Of a DNA stretch of 64,000 nucleotides, positions 34,468-44,312 are shown piece by piece. Both the position numbers and the translations under genes were made by a program. Origin of the DNA: Candidatus Altarchaeales archaeon ex4484_96 (lineage in GTDB: Archaea > Altiarchaeota > Altiarchaeia > IMC4 > QMZM01); NCBI GenBank assembly GCA_002254405.1, contig NJDH01000003.1, forward strand, positions 1 to 64,000. The letters are read 5' to 3'. The notes below the pieces were generated by a model. That model saw only the letters and a program-made list of their open reading frames with translations, was not told where the DNA came from and did no database searches. Within the stretch, counting starts at the first letter, position 1; every line of letters starts with the position of its first letter.

Positions 34468-35351
34468 CCTCGCATGCTTTTTTTCTTGTTTAAGGAGGCG
34501 ACCATGAAATAAACCAAAACCAGCGCGATTAAGCTGGCAGCATATACTATGATATCGTCTATTTCATTGCTATCTGGTGTAATATATGTGGTTGAGGTGG
34601 TTGTTGTTTCAGCAATACAATCTGGGTCTTCTCCGGGGGCGCAGTCTGGGTCGCATATTGCATCGGCTGTGTAAACGCAGAATCCGTCTTTTGTCTGGGG
34701 GGGGCAGTCTATTCGACAAACCAGGTAATCCTCTCCCTCATCACATAATCCGTTACCACACTCTGTTGTGCAGTCGGGGTCTTGTCCTATTTGACAATCT
34801 GGGTCGCATTTAAGGTCCTCCAATCCGTCGCATAAGCCGTCTTCTAATCCTGATGGGCAGTCTTGTGGGCAGTTATGGTTGTTTTCCCCCGGCTCGCAGA
34901 TTGAATCAAAATTGCATTGGAGCGTTATGGCTTCCTTGACATATATCTTGGGGGTGTTGGAGTAATATCTGCTGTCATCAGCTAAAATTAACTCAGCCTG
35001 CGCAACATCATATTCTTTTTCGCGCACCGGCTGGGGTATGGATTCAAATGTGAGGGTGTAGTTGTATTCTCTTTTACTTAAGGCGTCAACCGATACATTC
35101 AAATTTAATGTTCCACCCACCCCGCTTGGTTTAAACACCCCGCATTCTTTAGGTGAGGCGAACGGGGGATAGCCTTCAATCAGTACCCCTGAAATAATCT
35201 TATCTTCTTTGTTTTCTATGCTAAGGTATACTATAATCTCGTCCCCGCTTCTTATCTCTGTTGCCGAGTAGCTTTTGGTCAGCTCAACGCTTGCGTTAAC
35301 AGATAAAATAAACGATATTAATACCAGGATAAATATTATTTTTTTCAACAT
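34461..35351 (-). CDS. Secreted, C-terminally anchored Cys-rich protein
   Basis: 296 residues from the ATG at 35351, which overlaps the upstream stop (ATGTTGA). A signal peptide (IIFILVLISFILSVNA) precedes an Ig-like beta domain of ~120 residues. Four or five short repeats of 'C..G.C..GE....C..DC' type follow (CNFDSICEPGENNHNCPQDC; CGNGLCDEGEDYLVCRIDCP). A Thr-rich linker and one membrane helix with a basic tail KKKSMRGW end the protein. Such Cys/Asp repeats are common in archaeal surface proteins and may bind calcium (inference). Confidence 0.75.
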   Translation of the reverse strand: MLKKIIFILVLISFILSVNASVELTKSYSATEIRSGDEIIVYLSIENKEDKIISGVLIEGYPPFASPKECGVFKPSGVGGTLNLNVSVDALSKREYNYTLTFESIPQPVREKEYDVAQAELILADDSRYYSNTPKIYVKEAITLQCNFDSICEPGENNHNCPQDCPSGLEDGLCDGLEDLKCDPDCQIGQDPDCTTECGNGLCDEGEDYLVCRIDCPPQTKDGFCVYTADAICDPDCAPGEDPDCIAETTTTSTTYITPDSNEIDDIIVYAASLIALVLVYFMVASLNKKKSMRGW

Positions 35352-38242
35352 TTGCTTTCCTCCATGACCCGTACCCAGTCCACTGTTTGATCGTATTTGA
35401 AACATATGTTTTCTCCCAGGTTCTGGTGGATGTATATGTTATATTCGGTATCCCAGCTTGTGTGGGTTACTAGCTCGGGTCTTCCATGGCTGGTTAGGTA
35501 ATCTTCTACCTGATTGAAGTAGACTGCTGCGTAGCTTTCCCACACGCTCACATCCATGATGTCGCAGATGTGTGTTGTTCCGCCGCTATCATAGCAGTCT
35601 ATGATTGCCTGGCTTACCTGCGCTACCCTTGTATCCAGGGGCAGCATATAATGTAATTCCACGCTGCTGCAGGCTCCATCGAATTTAGCTGCATCCATCC
35701 AGTGATCCCATCCATAATCGTTCCATGTGATGGTTCTTGCCCCCCCCTGGCATGTGCAGGAGCCGCAGGTGGAAAACCAGCTTGTGATGGGGGCCCATGT
35801 ATGACAGCATGTGATATCCATAGCCCACCAGCTTCCCGAATCGGACTGGTACATGACAACACTATGTTCGGTTGTTGCTGTATCAAAGCGCACACCATAT
35901 GCTCTGCCCGGGGGGACCCCCACGGTCCTGATAAGCGATAAGAGCACTATAGACCAGTGAGTGCATACTCCTCTAAGAGAGGGGTTGTTTATGAGTTGAC
36001 TGGCTGTGTTGTCTGCGCAGGCTGCTCCACCGTACTGGTGTATTGAGTGTAGTTCGGTGAATATTTTTTCCACTGCATTATCAAAGCTTCCGCCGGCGAC
36101 TTCCGATGCTAATGAGGGGTCTGATAGAACCCATTCATTGATTTTGGTTTGCATGGGGGGCTCGGGGTCGCATATTTCTATTCCCCCGTTTATGTAGTCT
36201 GTGATGTGGTCGTAGATGGTTTTAGGCCATGTTGGCAGGTTAACATATTGCATGGTGCATACGACATCTTTTTGCGGTTCAACGGGTTCGCCTAAACATG
36301 AGCCTGTGACTGTTAATTCCACTGTTTCGTCGTCTGTGTTGCTTGCTGAGTCGGTTACGGTTAGTGTTATCGTGTATGTTCCCTGTGTGGTGTAGTCGTG
36401 TGTTGTTGTTTCCCCTGAGCCGGTTGCTCCATCCCCGAAATCCCACGCATATGCTGTGTAGGGTGTTGTTCCCCCGGTTGCGCTTCCTGTTAAGCTGACT
36501 GTTAAGGGGGCTGCTCCGGTGAGGGGGTTGGCATCAATTGATGCCGTAAGCGCTGGTATGGTCACGGTTATGTCTTGGGTGGCTTGGTCTGTATCGGCGT
36601 TATCGTCTTCTACTGTCAGCGTTATCGTGTATGTTCCCTGTGTGGTGTAGTCGTGTGTTGTTGTCTGCCCTGAGCCTGTTGACCCATCTGCGAAATCCCA
36701 CACGTAGGAGTAGGGTGCGGTTCCACCGGTTGCGCTTCCTGTTAAGCTGACTGTTAAGGGAGCCGCTCCTGTGAGAGGATTAGCAGAAAATGATGCTTGC
36801 AAATCCCCATCTCCGTCACCGTCTCCATCACCATCCCCGTCGCCACCACCACCATCATAGCAGGCGTAGGTGCTGCAGTCTAGCTGGGGCAGGGTACTTA
36901 GATGATCCATACAGTGTTCGCAGAATCCTATTGGCTCGGCGGCCCCCCCCGGACCCATTATGCAGCGCCCTCCGTTGGGGTTTAGGTTACCTAAGCAGGT
37001 TATTTCTATGGGGCTGGGGCATGATGTCCCTCCAGCACAATAGTCTGAGGTAAACCCTGGAGCGGGGTCGCTTCCGCTCATTGATGCATCCAGGCAGTTA
37101 GCTGCTGGATTCTCTAAACCGTATCCACCGCATCTACAGGCATCATAGTATTCGTCGTTTAAGCCCCATTTGTTTCCTAGCTCATGTAAAACAGAGGCTC
37201 TGTGAACTGATTCCGCGATGATTATTTTAGCCAAGTTTGGGTCTGTCTTATAAACCCATCCTGCATGGCTCCCGCAGACGTCGGTATCTATAAAACCCAC
37301 CGCATAATCGTAGGTTTCACCTGTTGCATCAGCGCATGCTTTAACCGCCGACAGGGCGTTAACCATCATCGAATCGTTGCAGAATCCAGAATTAAGTGAT
37401 GCTGTGCAGGCAGTATCTGATCTTATTATTTTAATTGATGTAGGACAGTCTTTGAGAGGTGTGTTTTGGGTTATCAGGTTTTTCTGCTCCTCGACGCTGC
37501 CTTCGTATGTGCCTGAAAAAGCCCAGTTTAGGGGGATGAATAACAGGGTCAGCTTGGGTTCAGCTATTATTATGTTAATGGAGTCGCTTCCGCTTTTCTG
37601 GGGGCTGCTGCTGTCTGTTACGCTGTAGGTGATAGTGTGCCCTCCCACGGAAAGGCTATCGTTTATGAAATCCGACACATCTCCCATGTTGTCAAGCAGT
37701 TCAAAGAGCTGTCCATTAATACTTGAGCTCCATCTGTGGTCGTAGTTGGCTGTTCCCCCTGATACGCTCCCAAAGAAATGTATTTCCTCGCCCTCCCCAA
37801 AGCATGCTCCGTCGGCGGGGTATTCTATCACAACGGTTAAATCCCCATCTCCGTCCCCGTCACCATCCCCATTTACTCCCGGCACATCGCATGCTTCCAT
37901 CACATCAACATCCTCCATTAAAAGATCCGCTAAGGCGATGAATCCCACGATTATGACCACCCCCAGTATGGTGTTGAATATGATGTGTTTGCCTTGGTTT
38001 TTTATGCCCGGGTCGGTGCTCAACTGCATCAATCCTCCTAAGGCGAATAAAACGAACATTATGGGAACCAGAAGAGTCATTATAACGCAGAGTATGGGCA
38101 CGATTAGACAGGTTAGTCTCCCCAAGTAATCTGTTTGGGGGGCGGGGCATATTTCCTCGAGAGATTGTGCTGTAACACTGGAGGATATAATAAATATTAG
38201 CAGAAGATAAATGAGTTTTTTTTTGTTATTGCTGGATGACAT
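35345..38242 (-). CDS. Multidomain surface protein: pilin hairpin, zincin-like, 2 PKD, transglutaminase
   Basis: 965 residues. After a signal peptide there is one VirB2-like hairpin (helix, STDPGIKNQGKHI loop, helix). A (GD)n linker follows, then an Ig-like region and a zincin-like domain: VLHELGNKWGLNDEYYDACR, later CIMGPGG...FCEHC as a Met-turn. The expected HExxHxxG motif has Asn for the second His. A second (GD)n linker leads to two PKD domains (YVWDFADGSTGSGQTTTHDY; YAWDFGDGATGSGETTTHDY). Last is a transglutaminase-like domain with Cys in GVCTHWS, His in EHSVVMY and Asp in AMDIT. It is probably displayed on the surface through the hairpin and may cleave or cross-link proteins (inference). 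Confidence 0.8.
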   Translation of the reverse strand: MSSSNNKKKLIYLLLIFIISSSVTAQSLEEICPAPQTDYLGRLTCLIVPILCVIMTLLVPIMFVLFALGGLMQLSTDPGIKNQGKHIIFNTILGVVIIVGFIALADLLMEDVDVMEACDVPGVNGDGDGDGDGDLTVVIEYPADGACFGEGEEIHFFGSVSGGTANYDHRWSSSINGQLFELLDNMGDVSDFINDSLSVGGHTITYSVTDSSSPQKSGSDSINIIIAEPKLTLLFIPLNWAFSGTYEGSVEEQKNLITQNTPLKDCPTSIKIIRSDTACTASLNSGFCNDSMMVNALSAVKACADATGETYDYAVGFIDTDVCGSHAGWVYKTDPNLAKIIIAESVHRASVLHELGNKWGLNDEYYDACRCGGYGLENPAANCLDASMSGSDPAPGFTSDYCAGGTSCPSPIEITCLGNLNPNGGRCIMGPGGAAEPIGFCEHCMDHLSTLPQLDCSTYACYDGGGGDGDGDGDGDGDGDLQASFSANPLTGAAPLTVSLTGSATGGTAPYSYVWDFADGSTGSGQTTTHDYTTQGTYTITLTVEDDNADTDQATQDITVTIPALTASIDANPLTGAAPLTVSLTGSATGGTTPYTAYAWDFGDGATGSGETTTHDYTTQGTYTITLTVTDSASNTDDETVELTVTGSCLGEPVEPQKDVVCTMQYVNLPTWPKTIYDHITDYINGGIEICDPEPPMQTKINEWVLSDPSLASEVAGGSFDNAVEKIFTELHSIHQYGGAACADNTASQLINNPSLRGVCTHWSIVLLSLIRTVGVPPGRAYGVRFDTATTEHSVVMYQSDSGSWWAMDITCCHTWAPITSWFSTCGSCTCQGGARTITWNDYGWDHWMDAAKFDGACSSVELHYMLPLDTRVAQVSQAIIDCYDSGGTTHICDIMDVSVWESYAAVYFNQVEDYLTSHGRPELVTHTSWDTEYNIYIHQNLGENICFKYDQTVDWVRVMEESKC
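36366..36664. repeat. Recently duplicated PKD-coding unit (about 255 bp period)
   Basis: The DNA from 36366 matches that from 36621 over more than 40 bases (GTTATCGTGTATGTTCCCTG onward), and a second near-identical block encodes LTGAAPLTVSLTGSATGGT in each copy. The offset of 255 bp is 85 codons, so frame is kept. GGN/GAY-rich tracts for (GD)n linkers lie at about 36797-36850 and 37837-37870. Confidence 0.8.
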
Positions 38243-38307
38243 CTTCGGGTTTTTGTTTTTTTATTGAATATATTACTTGTTGAACTATAATATAACCATT
38301 TACCAAA
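38243..38307. promoter_or_regulatory. Divergent promoter region in the surface/secretion island
   Basis: 65 bp between divergent surface-protein genes. ACTATAATATAAC at about 38284-38296 is a good TATA box for the plus-strand gene and so close to its ATG that the transcript would be nearly leaderless. The T-rich tract GGGTTTTTGTTTTTTTATTG reads as an A-rich leader for the minus-strand gene. Confidence 0.45.
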
Positions 38308-41300
38308 ATGACGAGATATTATTTTATCCCGCACTCTGTTGTTGTTTTGCTTTTTTTTTCATTTAGCTTGGTCTCTCTTGTAATTAATGTTGAGGCATGT
38401 GTATCATCACCAGAGTGCCCTGATAGATGCCCATACCTTGGAAATGGTTGGGGGTGCTATTATGATAATGAATGCACAATCCTTTGTGAATACTGTGGTG
38501 AAATATACCCTGTAACCGAGGCTGAAGACTGTGACTGGGGTGATACAAACTGTATCAACCAGCCTCATCTGCCTCTCACCGATGATATACCACCTGACTA
38601 CGAGAATGTCGGGATTGCCTCTTTTGGAGAAGCATATTATTATCGCAGAGGATTTATTGATGTTGTTGAAAGCGGCACTCCTGAGGCGCAGATAAGCATA
38701 TCACCCGATGTTTATCTGAAGGAAGTCAGCGAAGATTTTTATTGCTTTAAGACTCTGCTTCTTGATTTAGACATATGTGAGGTGATAGGCGGCAGCGTAG
38801 ATAATACAGACTATGATCTTGTATCGAGCAAAGAAAGAGCCACAAGACAATTTGAGAGGGATGAGGCTTATTCTTTCAACTATGGCTCGAATCCCATAGC
38901 AAGATGTTACAGGACGGCGGATTTAGGCCGGGGTGTGACCGAGCAACAGGAGATGCAGCTTGTAATAACTCCAACTAATCTTGTGGTGGCCGCCCAGAAA
39001 CCATCGTATAGCTGCAGCCAGTATGCCACAGAGCAGGCATGTCAGTCAACCGGGGTTTGCGAGTGGGACGAGGTGTGGCTGAGATGTGAGTTTGTTCCAT
39101 ATGAGGGTTTCACAGAAGAAAACCAGGTGATGTTCTGGCTTATGGAACCTGAAAGATGCTATGCCTTGGATATTTATGGGGCTGGCTCCACATATAAGTG
39201 GACCTTGATTAACGACCCGGCATATAAGGCTCTGGTAGAGCACTATCATAGCAGGTCCGGTTTTGGTCCGTTGACGGACCCGCCCCCCGAAGTTGACGCT
39301 GATGATTTGCCCAAGGACCTCAAGCCCTCGTATCATGTTGAGCTTTTTTTCGGGGCTGATGAGGTTTACGCTACTTTCTTCGAGAAATGGGCTAAACATT
39401 ATATTAAGGAGCTTGGGGGCATGGATGAGTCGGAGAGGCTTTACTGCTATAAGACGGATTTATGGGATACCAGCTACTGCTATGAGCTGCCTTATCACCT
39501 GTATTCTTTTCTTGAAGACAACAGTCTTGTTTTGATTGATGATGTATACATCAACAACATAAAACTGTGGAACGACTTCCAGTACATAAATGAGATGCCA
39601 GCAAAGAATCTTATAACATATGATGTGCCCGGAATTAATGTTGTATACATAATGGGTCCTCCGCTGGAGGATGAAGAGCGTCTTTGGCACGGGCTCTGGA
39701 TTAAGTTTTTCACAGTAAGCCCGATGATTCAGTTATCCGGTGCTGGGGGGGCATCCAGGTGGGCTCAGACGAGGGTTGAGACAGAGGAGTATGTTGGTTC
39801 CGGTATGGATAGGAGGGATGCATGTGAATATAGCTGCGTTTATACTGAGGAGGAATCAGATAATCCATGCCGTCTCCTTGAAGAGTGCGATCCGTTTGAC
39901 CCCATGGATGATGACGAAACCCAATATGAGCATTGTCCTAATGAAAATCCTCATTATGACCTATGCTCGGGTTTTGATTCAGATGAGGATCCTGATAGCG
40001 TTGATCAGATTGGTTCATGCAGTATCTATCGGGGGGTGGATGATGAGTGTGTATCGGATACGGGGGATTATCCAACATGCTTGGAGTGGCGTGTTAATCC
40101 ACCATCGGCTAGTGACTGCTGGGGTGGTCTAAATGAGGTTGAACCCTGTGAGGTTATATCGCAGTATCAGCTTATGCGGGATTGTCCACCAGAGGAATGT
40201 AGGGATGCTGGCTATGGTCAGGGGGGTTTCGAGAAGGTGGAGGTGCCGTGGTATGAGCGTATTTGGGGTTCAGGTAATGAATACTGTGTCTGGAAGCTTT
40301 TATCTCAATACCCTGATTGTACCAGTTGTCTGGAAGGCTCTCAGGGTGTTGGTTACACCATTGTTGAACAAAAGCAGGAGGCTCCAGGACCTCTTTGCCT
40401 CACAAAGTACATACTGGAAGGTGGTGTCAAGGCTACGACAACAATCAAGATTAGATACAATGGTAGTCTCACCCCTGATGAGGTTTACAGGGTTGAGATA
40501 CACAATATAAGCGACAATATATGGATGACGGAGTTTGAGCAATCTAGTAAACCCTATTTCAAGTTAATAGACACCGCTGATATACCCTTCCAGGTTACCT
40601 GTGCTTATCTGGTTGCTTCACCGCGTTTTGACTGTGAATTTGAGGCTGGTTGCTCTAATGTCCAGATTGTAAGATACATGAGATCTAAAATGGGCAGGTG
40701 GTCTAGGCTTACCTTAGATTCGGATGTGCTTAAATCTGATGTTATAAATGATATTCACATGAATGTGGAGTTTGAAGTGAAACAGGATTATTTAACCGGT
40801 CTTAGGGAGGATAGGTTTTATACGGCATGCGACAGGTTAAACTGCAACTGTGAGGAATGTTTGTGCCCCTGTAAATGTCCTGAGATACATACACCCACCT
40901 ATCAGTTTATCCTAGCTGACAGTAACACAGGATATAACGATGATGTCTGCGGCGGGGTGAGCGAGAAGGTTATGCTTTTATGTCCCTGCCCGCTTTGTTG
41001 TTATCCTCCCCGCTCCTCATGGTATGATATGTGCTGGCATCAGTGGAGGGAGGAAATAAAGTCATGGTATCATGAGCAGACGACCTCAACGATATCCGAC
41101 AGCTTTGAGGTATTCAACTGGGAGAAAGAAGGTTGGGTGTATAACAGCCCATCAGGTGAGGATGAGCCTATTGAACATTATCTGGAGCTGGATGCCACAA
41201 GATACAAAGACGGGGATATCATATCCACCCAGGGGTTCATCAACTTCACAATAAGCCCTAATATCTTTCGGGGGATGGAGTTGTATGTTAATGACTCCGA

Positions 41301-43104
41301 GGGATTCTATCATAAGCTTATCAGCGTGGTAGGGCATTATCTCACAAGGAAAAAATCAAGCCCCCTCCCGGATACGAAGGAATATAAATTCGACAGCAGA
41401 TACGGTTACGAGCTTGACAGGTACGGGTATCCCGAGCAGTGCAAGAAGATATGTGAGCCGCCTCCAAGATGCGAATGCGATCCCTCTGATATAACGGCTC
41501 CCCTCTGTTACAACATGGATTTGATAGTGTATCGCGCTGATATCGAGGATTTGCTTTGTGAGTATTATTCCGACGACCCTGTTGTGACAAGGATATGCGA
41601 TGATGGCTCGATAACAGATGACCAGCAGATAATCGACGATTTATGCACCCGATACCTTAATGAGGTGGGTGTTGTTAAATGCGAGCTGGATCATAACAGG
41701 GTATACTGTTTCGATCAATACATGGACGATGACCTTTATATGGCCTGCTACGGGGATCATCTAACAGCACCAGAGGACTGTGTTTGCACTCCGGATAAGA
41801 GATACGATAACCCCTGCACCTCAGAGAGGGATTTCCATGAGGATGAGGGGAGCATTATAGTAAACGGCGATTTCGAGATGGGCTTTCAGTCGAATAAACT
41901 CGGGCCCTGGGATGGTGATGGTGTTGTTTTCTGGATGGGTAGAAACGGTTACGCTCTTCAATTAGCTGACGGGCAGGCTGTGGAGCAGCAGATACCCGAG
42001 TATGTGTCTAATGACCCGGCTAATGATATGCTTTGTCTGGAGTATGGTGTGGACTCTTTTGTTGGAGGGGGGGAAATCCATATTGTCATCATAGAAAACA
42101 CCGAAGAGGATGGTCGAGGCGATGAGCTTGCCAGGTATACTCTCTATGCGCCCGAGGATTGTCCCCCGGATCTTTCAGAGGATGAAAAATACTGGATTAG
42201 GGCGTGTGTTGATGGTGTGCCTGAAAAGATACCGGGCAATATACTGCGGATTGAGGTGGGAGGAAACGATTTCGTCATAGACAACATCAACGTGGGTAAA
42301 TACTATGATTTTGTTGTATCGCATAACGAGGATATCGAGAATATGACCTGGAGCGACCAGTGGGCTTCGCAGTCTAGCGCTGGGATTTATGAGCTTATGG
42401 TTAACGATATCGACCATGGCTCATCTGATAGTGTTTTCCCGGGCGGACATTACTATACCATCTACTTTAAGAGCTTGCCTGAGCCCTTCAGGGAGCTGCC
42501 TTCCTCAAGTGAGCTTTATGATGTTATATCCAAGCAGGCTTTCATGGAGGGGAGCGTTAAAATACACACCTATTACATGACCCGCGAGATACCCTTAAGC
42601 TCGGCGGACAAGTTCAAGATAAGGGATGCTATGGAGTTGACTTACTGGATGGAACCTGATAATCTGGCGTTGTTCCCCGGCACCGAAGTGACCGTTAAGC
42701 TAAAATTGTATAACCTGGATGAAAAACGTGGTGAATCAGGTAAGAGGGTTTATGTTTGGAGCAGCGATGTCGCTGATTTATCCGCGCTAAGCCCCTCTGG
42801 TTTAAGCGAGGAAGATGGGCAGTATTATGTTGTCACAGGGGCTGATGGTACCGCTGAATTCACTATTGTTCCCTCAGACACCGTTTCTTTGGAGATAAAG
42901 CATTTTGGTGATGAGGACCCCTCGGGCCACACGACAAAGAAGGTGTTGAGGGTTAATGTGTTGTCGATATATACTCCGTTTCTTTCTCCGCAGACGCTTG
43001 TCTTGTTGTTGATTTTGATTGTGGCAGCGTTCTCTTATAAGTTTCTTGGAGTGGGTCGTATGCAGCTTGAGGGTTGGTTGGATGATCTAAGAGGAAAAAA
43101 ATAA
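38308..43104 (+). CDS. Giant Cys-rich exported protein with C-terminal membrane anchor
   Basis: 1598 residues. A signal peptide (SVVVLLFFSFSLVSLVINV) precedes a long extracellular part with dozens of Cys in short clusters (CPDRCPYLGNGWGCYYDNEC; CNCEECLCPCKCP; CPCPLCCYPP). Aromatic-rich beta regions and a carbohydrate-binding-like module around IVNGDFEMGFQ...FVIDNINVG (near residues 1190-1330) follow. An Ig-like domain near 1460-1550 (GTEVTVKLKLYNLD... GADGTAEFTIVP), one helix (LVLLLILIVAAFSYKFLG) and a short basic tail end the protein. It is two bases upstream of the VirB6-like array, so likely one operon. I do not recognise the family as a whole; an adhesin or envelope-spanning core component of the machine is inference. 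Confidence 0.75.
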   Translation: MTRYYFIPHSVVVLLFFSFSLVSLVINVEACVSSPECPDRCPYLGNGWGCYYDNECTILCEYCGEIYPVTEAEDCDWGDTNCINQPHLPLTDDIPPDYENVGIASFGEAYYYRRGFIDVVESGTPEAQISISPDVYLKEVSEDFYCFKTLLLDLDICEVIGGSVDNTDYDLVSSKERATRQFERDEAYSFNYGSNPIARCYRTADLGRGVTEQQEMQLVITPTNLVVAAQKPSYSCSQYATEQACQSTGVCEWDEVWLRCEFVPYEGFTEENQVMFWLMEPERCYALDIYGAGSTYKWTLINDPAYKALVEHYHSRSGFGPLTDPPPEVDADDLPKDLKPSYHVELFFGADEVYATFFEKWAKHYIKELGGMDESERLYCYKTDLWDTSYCYELPYHLYSFLEDNSLVLIDDVYINNIKLWNDFQYINEMPAKNLITYDVPGINVVYIMGPPLEDEERLWHGLWIKFFTVSPMIQLSGAGGASRWAQTRVETEEYVGSGMDRRDACEYSCVYTEEESDNPCRLLEECDPFDPMDDDETQYEHCPNENPHYDLCSGFDSDEDPDSVDQIGSCSIYRGVDDECVSDTGDYPTCLEWRVNPPSASDCWGGLNEVEPCEVISQYQLMRDCPPEECRDAGYGQGGFEKVEVPWYERIWGSGNEYCVWKLLSQYPDCTSCLEGSQGVGYTIVEQKQEAPGPLCLTKYILEGGVKATTTIKIRYNGSLTPDEVYRVEIHNISDNIWMTEFEQSSKPYFKLIDTADIPFQVTCAYLVASPRFDCEFEAGCSNVQIVRYMRSKMGRWSRLTLDSDVLKSDVINDIHMNVEFEVKQDYLTGLREDRFYTACDRLNCNCEECLCPCKCPEIHTPTYQFILADSNTGYNDDVCGGVSEKVMLLCPCPLCCYPPRSSWYDMCWHQWREEIKSWYHEQTTSTISDSFEVFNWEKEGWVYNSPSGEDEPIEHYLELDATRYKDGDIISTQGFINFTISPNIFRGMELYVNDSEGFYHKLISVVGHYLTRKKSSPLPDTKEYKFDSRYGYELDRYGYPEQCKKICEPPPRCECDPSDITAPLCYNMDLIVYRADIEDLLCEYYSDDPVVTRICDDGSITDDQQIIDDLCTRYLNEVGVVKCELDHNRVYCFDQYMDDDLYMACYGDHLTAPEDCVCTPDKRYDNPCTSERDFHEDEGSIIVNGDFEMGFQSNKLGPWDGDGVVFWMGRNGYALQLADGQAVEQQIPEYVSNDPANDMLCLEYGVDSFVGGGEIHIVIIENTEEDGRGDELARYTLYAPEDCPPDLSEDEKYWIRACVDGVPEKIPGNILRIEVGGNDFVIDNINVGKYYDFVVSHNEDIENMTWSDQWASQSSAGIYELMVNDIDHGSSDSVFPGGHYYTIYFKSLPEPFRELPSSSELYDVISKQAFMEGSVKIHTYYMTREIPLSSADKFKIRDAMELTYWMEPDNLALFPGTEVTVKLKLYNLDEKRGESGKRVYVWSSDVADLSALSPSGLSEEDGQYYVVTGADGTAEFTIVPSDTVSLEIKHFGDEDPSGHTTKKVLRVNVLSIYTPFLSPQTLVLLLILIVAAFSYKFLGVGRMQLEGWLDDLRGKK

Positions 43105-43105
43105 C

Positions 43106-44311
43106 ATGAAGCCTTGTTGGAATAAGCTTGTGGCGTCGTTGATTGTGCTGGCTTTATTTTTTAATATGGTGCAGCTTGTTTCCTCTGATGCTCACAGCCA
43201 TCCTAAATTAGACCCTACCTCCTTGTTAGGCAGTTTAGAGAAAACCAAGACCGGTTCTGTTGTTGCAGAGCTTTTCACTAAATCAAATGTTATGCTGGCG
43301 CAGCGCGCGTTTTATATTTTTGTTGTTGGATATATCATCAACACGATTGCTGAAGACATTGAAAATAATTTTTCCAAGCATATCCTATTAAATCCAGATT
43401 TGAAAAACCCGGCGGCATTAAACCTGCTTCGTTACTTTATCGGGTTGCTTTATCCCGTGTATATTCTTGCGATTGTTGTCACAGGGTTTTATATTATTTT
43501 TATCCCTGGCTCTCCTGTCGGCAGGTTCAGGGCGAAGTCGTTGCTGGGTAAGCTTATCATTAGTATGGTTTTGGTTTCAATATCCCCTGAGCTGATGGGG
43601 TGGCTGCTTTTGTTGACTGAGGAATCCACCCGGGAGATAATAGGGGATGATGAAAACATCAGGGCTTATGTTAGAATAGCTGCTAATGAGTTTTCCTCTA
43701 TGATAAAGACCATCCGCAACCTGATTATTTTAGGTAATGCACCGAATCTTTTATGGGCTGGGGCAGGAACTCTAAGCAGCGTTTTAGGTATATTGAAAGG
43801 AAGCGCCCATGGTTTTCTGGGCAACGCAGGGCATTTTATGCACGCTATTGAGATTTTTGAGATAGAGACTGTGTGGACTGTCCCCCTTCTTATGCTGATG
43901 GTTCTTGTGATAATCGGGGTCTATGGTCTGCTTGCCATAAGGTATTTTATGGTATTGCTTTGGGCTATGCTGCTGCCTTTCACTATTTTTCTCTCATCTT
44001 TCGAGTTCACGCGCGGTTTCGGGAAGACCATGCTTGAGCAGACCCTCTTATGGAGCAGCCTGCAGGTTTTTTATGGCATCACTATAGTGGTTATTGCCGT
44101 GGGTATCACGATTGTTCCATCAAGCATGTATGAGTCCTATGGTATAGGCATCTATAAGGGTGATGTCATAGGATTAGGCTCGGTTATGGAGTCATTGGAT
44201 ATAGCTGGAGAGCCTTTTTTTGTCAGCATATTCACATGGTCCAGCATGTTTATGTTGTTTTTGGGACCTATTTTGATGTTCACTTTTTTCCAGAAACTAC
44301 TTCCACCGTAA
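43106..44311 (+). CDS. VirB6/TrbL-like membrane protein, copy 1
   Basis: 401 residues with a signal-like N-terminus and about seven helices. Shared with the next four genes: an 'NP....P..L...R.F...L.P.Y.LAI..TGFY.IF' block (NLLRYFIGLLYPVYILAIVV). A pilin-type loop GSPVGRFRAKSLL comes next. The C-terminal block AIRYFMVLLWAMLLPFTIFL continues with EFTRGFGKTMLEQTLLWSSL. The polytopic C-terminal half is like TrbL/VirB6 inner-membrane channel subunits of type IV secretion systems. Copy-specific: a long loop between the halves (residues ~180-250). Confidence 0.68.
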   Translation: MKPCWNKLVASLIVLALFFNMVQLVSSDAHSHPKLDPTSLLGSLEKTKTGSVVAELFTKSNVMLAQRAFYIFVVGYIINTIAEDIENNFSKHILLNPDLKNPAALNLLRYFIGLLYPVYILAIVVTGFYIIFIPGSPVGRFRAKSLLGKLIISMVLVSISPELMGWLLLLTEESTREIIGDDENIRAYVRIAANEFSSMIKTIRNLIILGNAPNLLWAGAGTLSSVLGILKGSAHGFLGNAGHFMHAIEIFEIETVWTVPLLMLMVLVIIGVYGLLAIRYFMVLLWAMLLPFTIFLSSFEFTRGFGKTMLEQTLLWSSLQVFYGITIVVIAVGITIVPSSMYESYGIGIYKGDVIGLGSVMESLDIAGEPFFVSIFTWSSMFMLFLGPILMFTFFQKLLPP

Positions 44312-44312
44312 T

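Noticed and set aside
36797..36850. Short tandem repeat resembling a CRISPR or minisatellite
   Set aside because: It encodes (Gly-Asp)n linkers within the 965-aa protein; no constant repeat with spacers.
35345..38242. Active M64-type metalloprotease
   Set aside because: The second zinc His is Asn in this sequence, so activity cannot be claimed.
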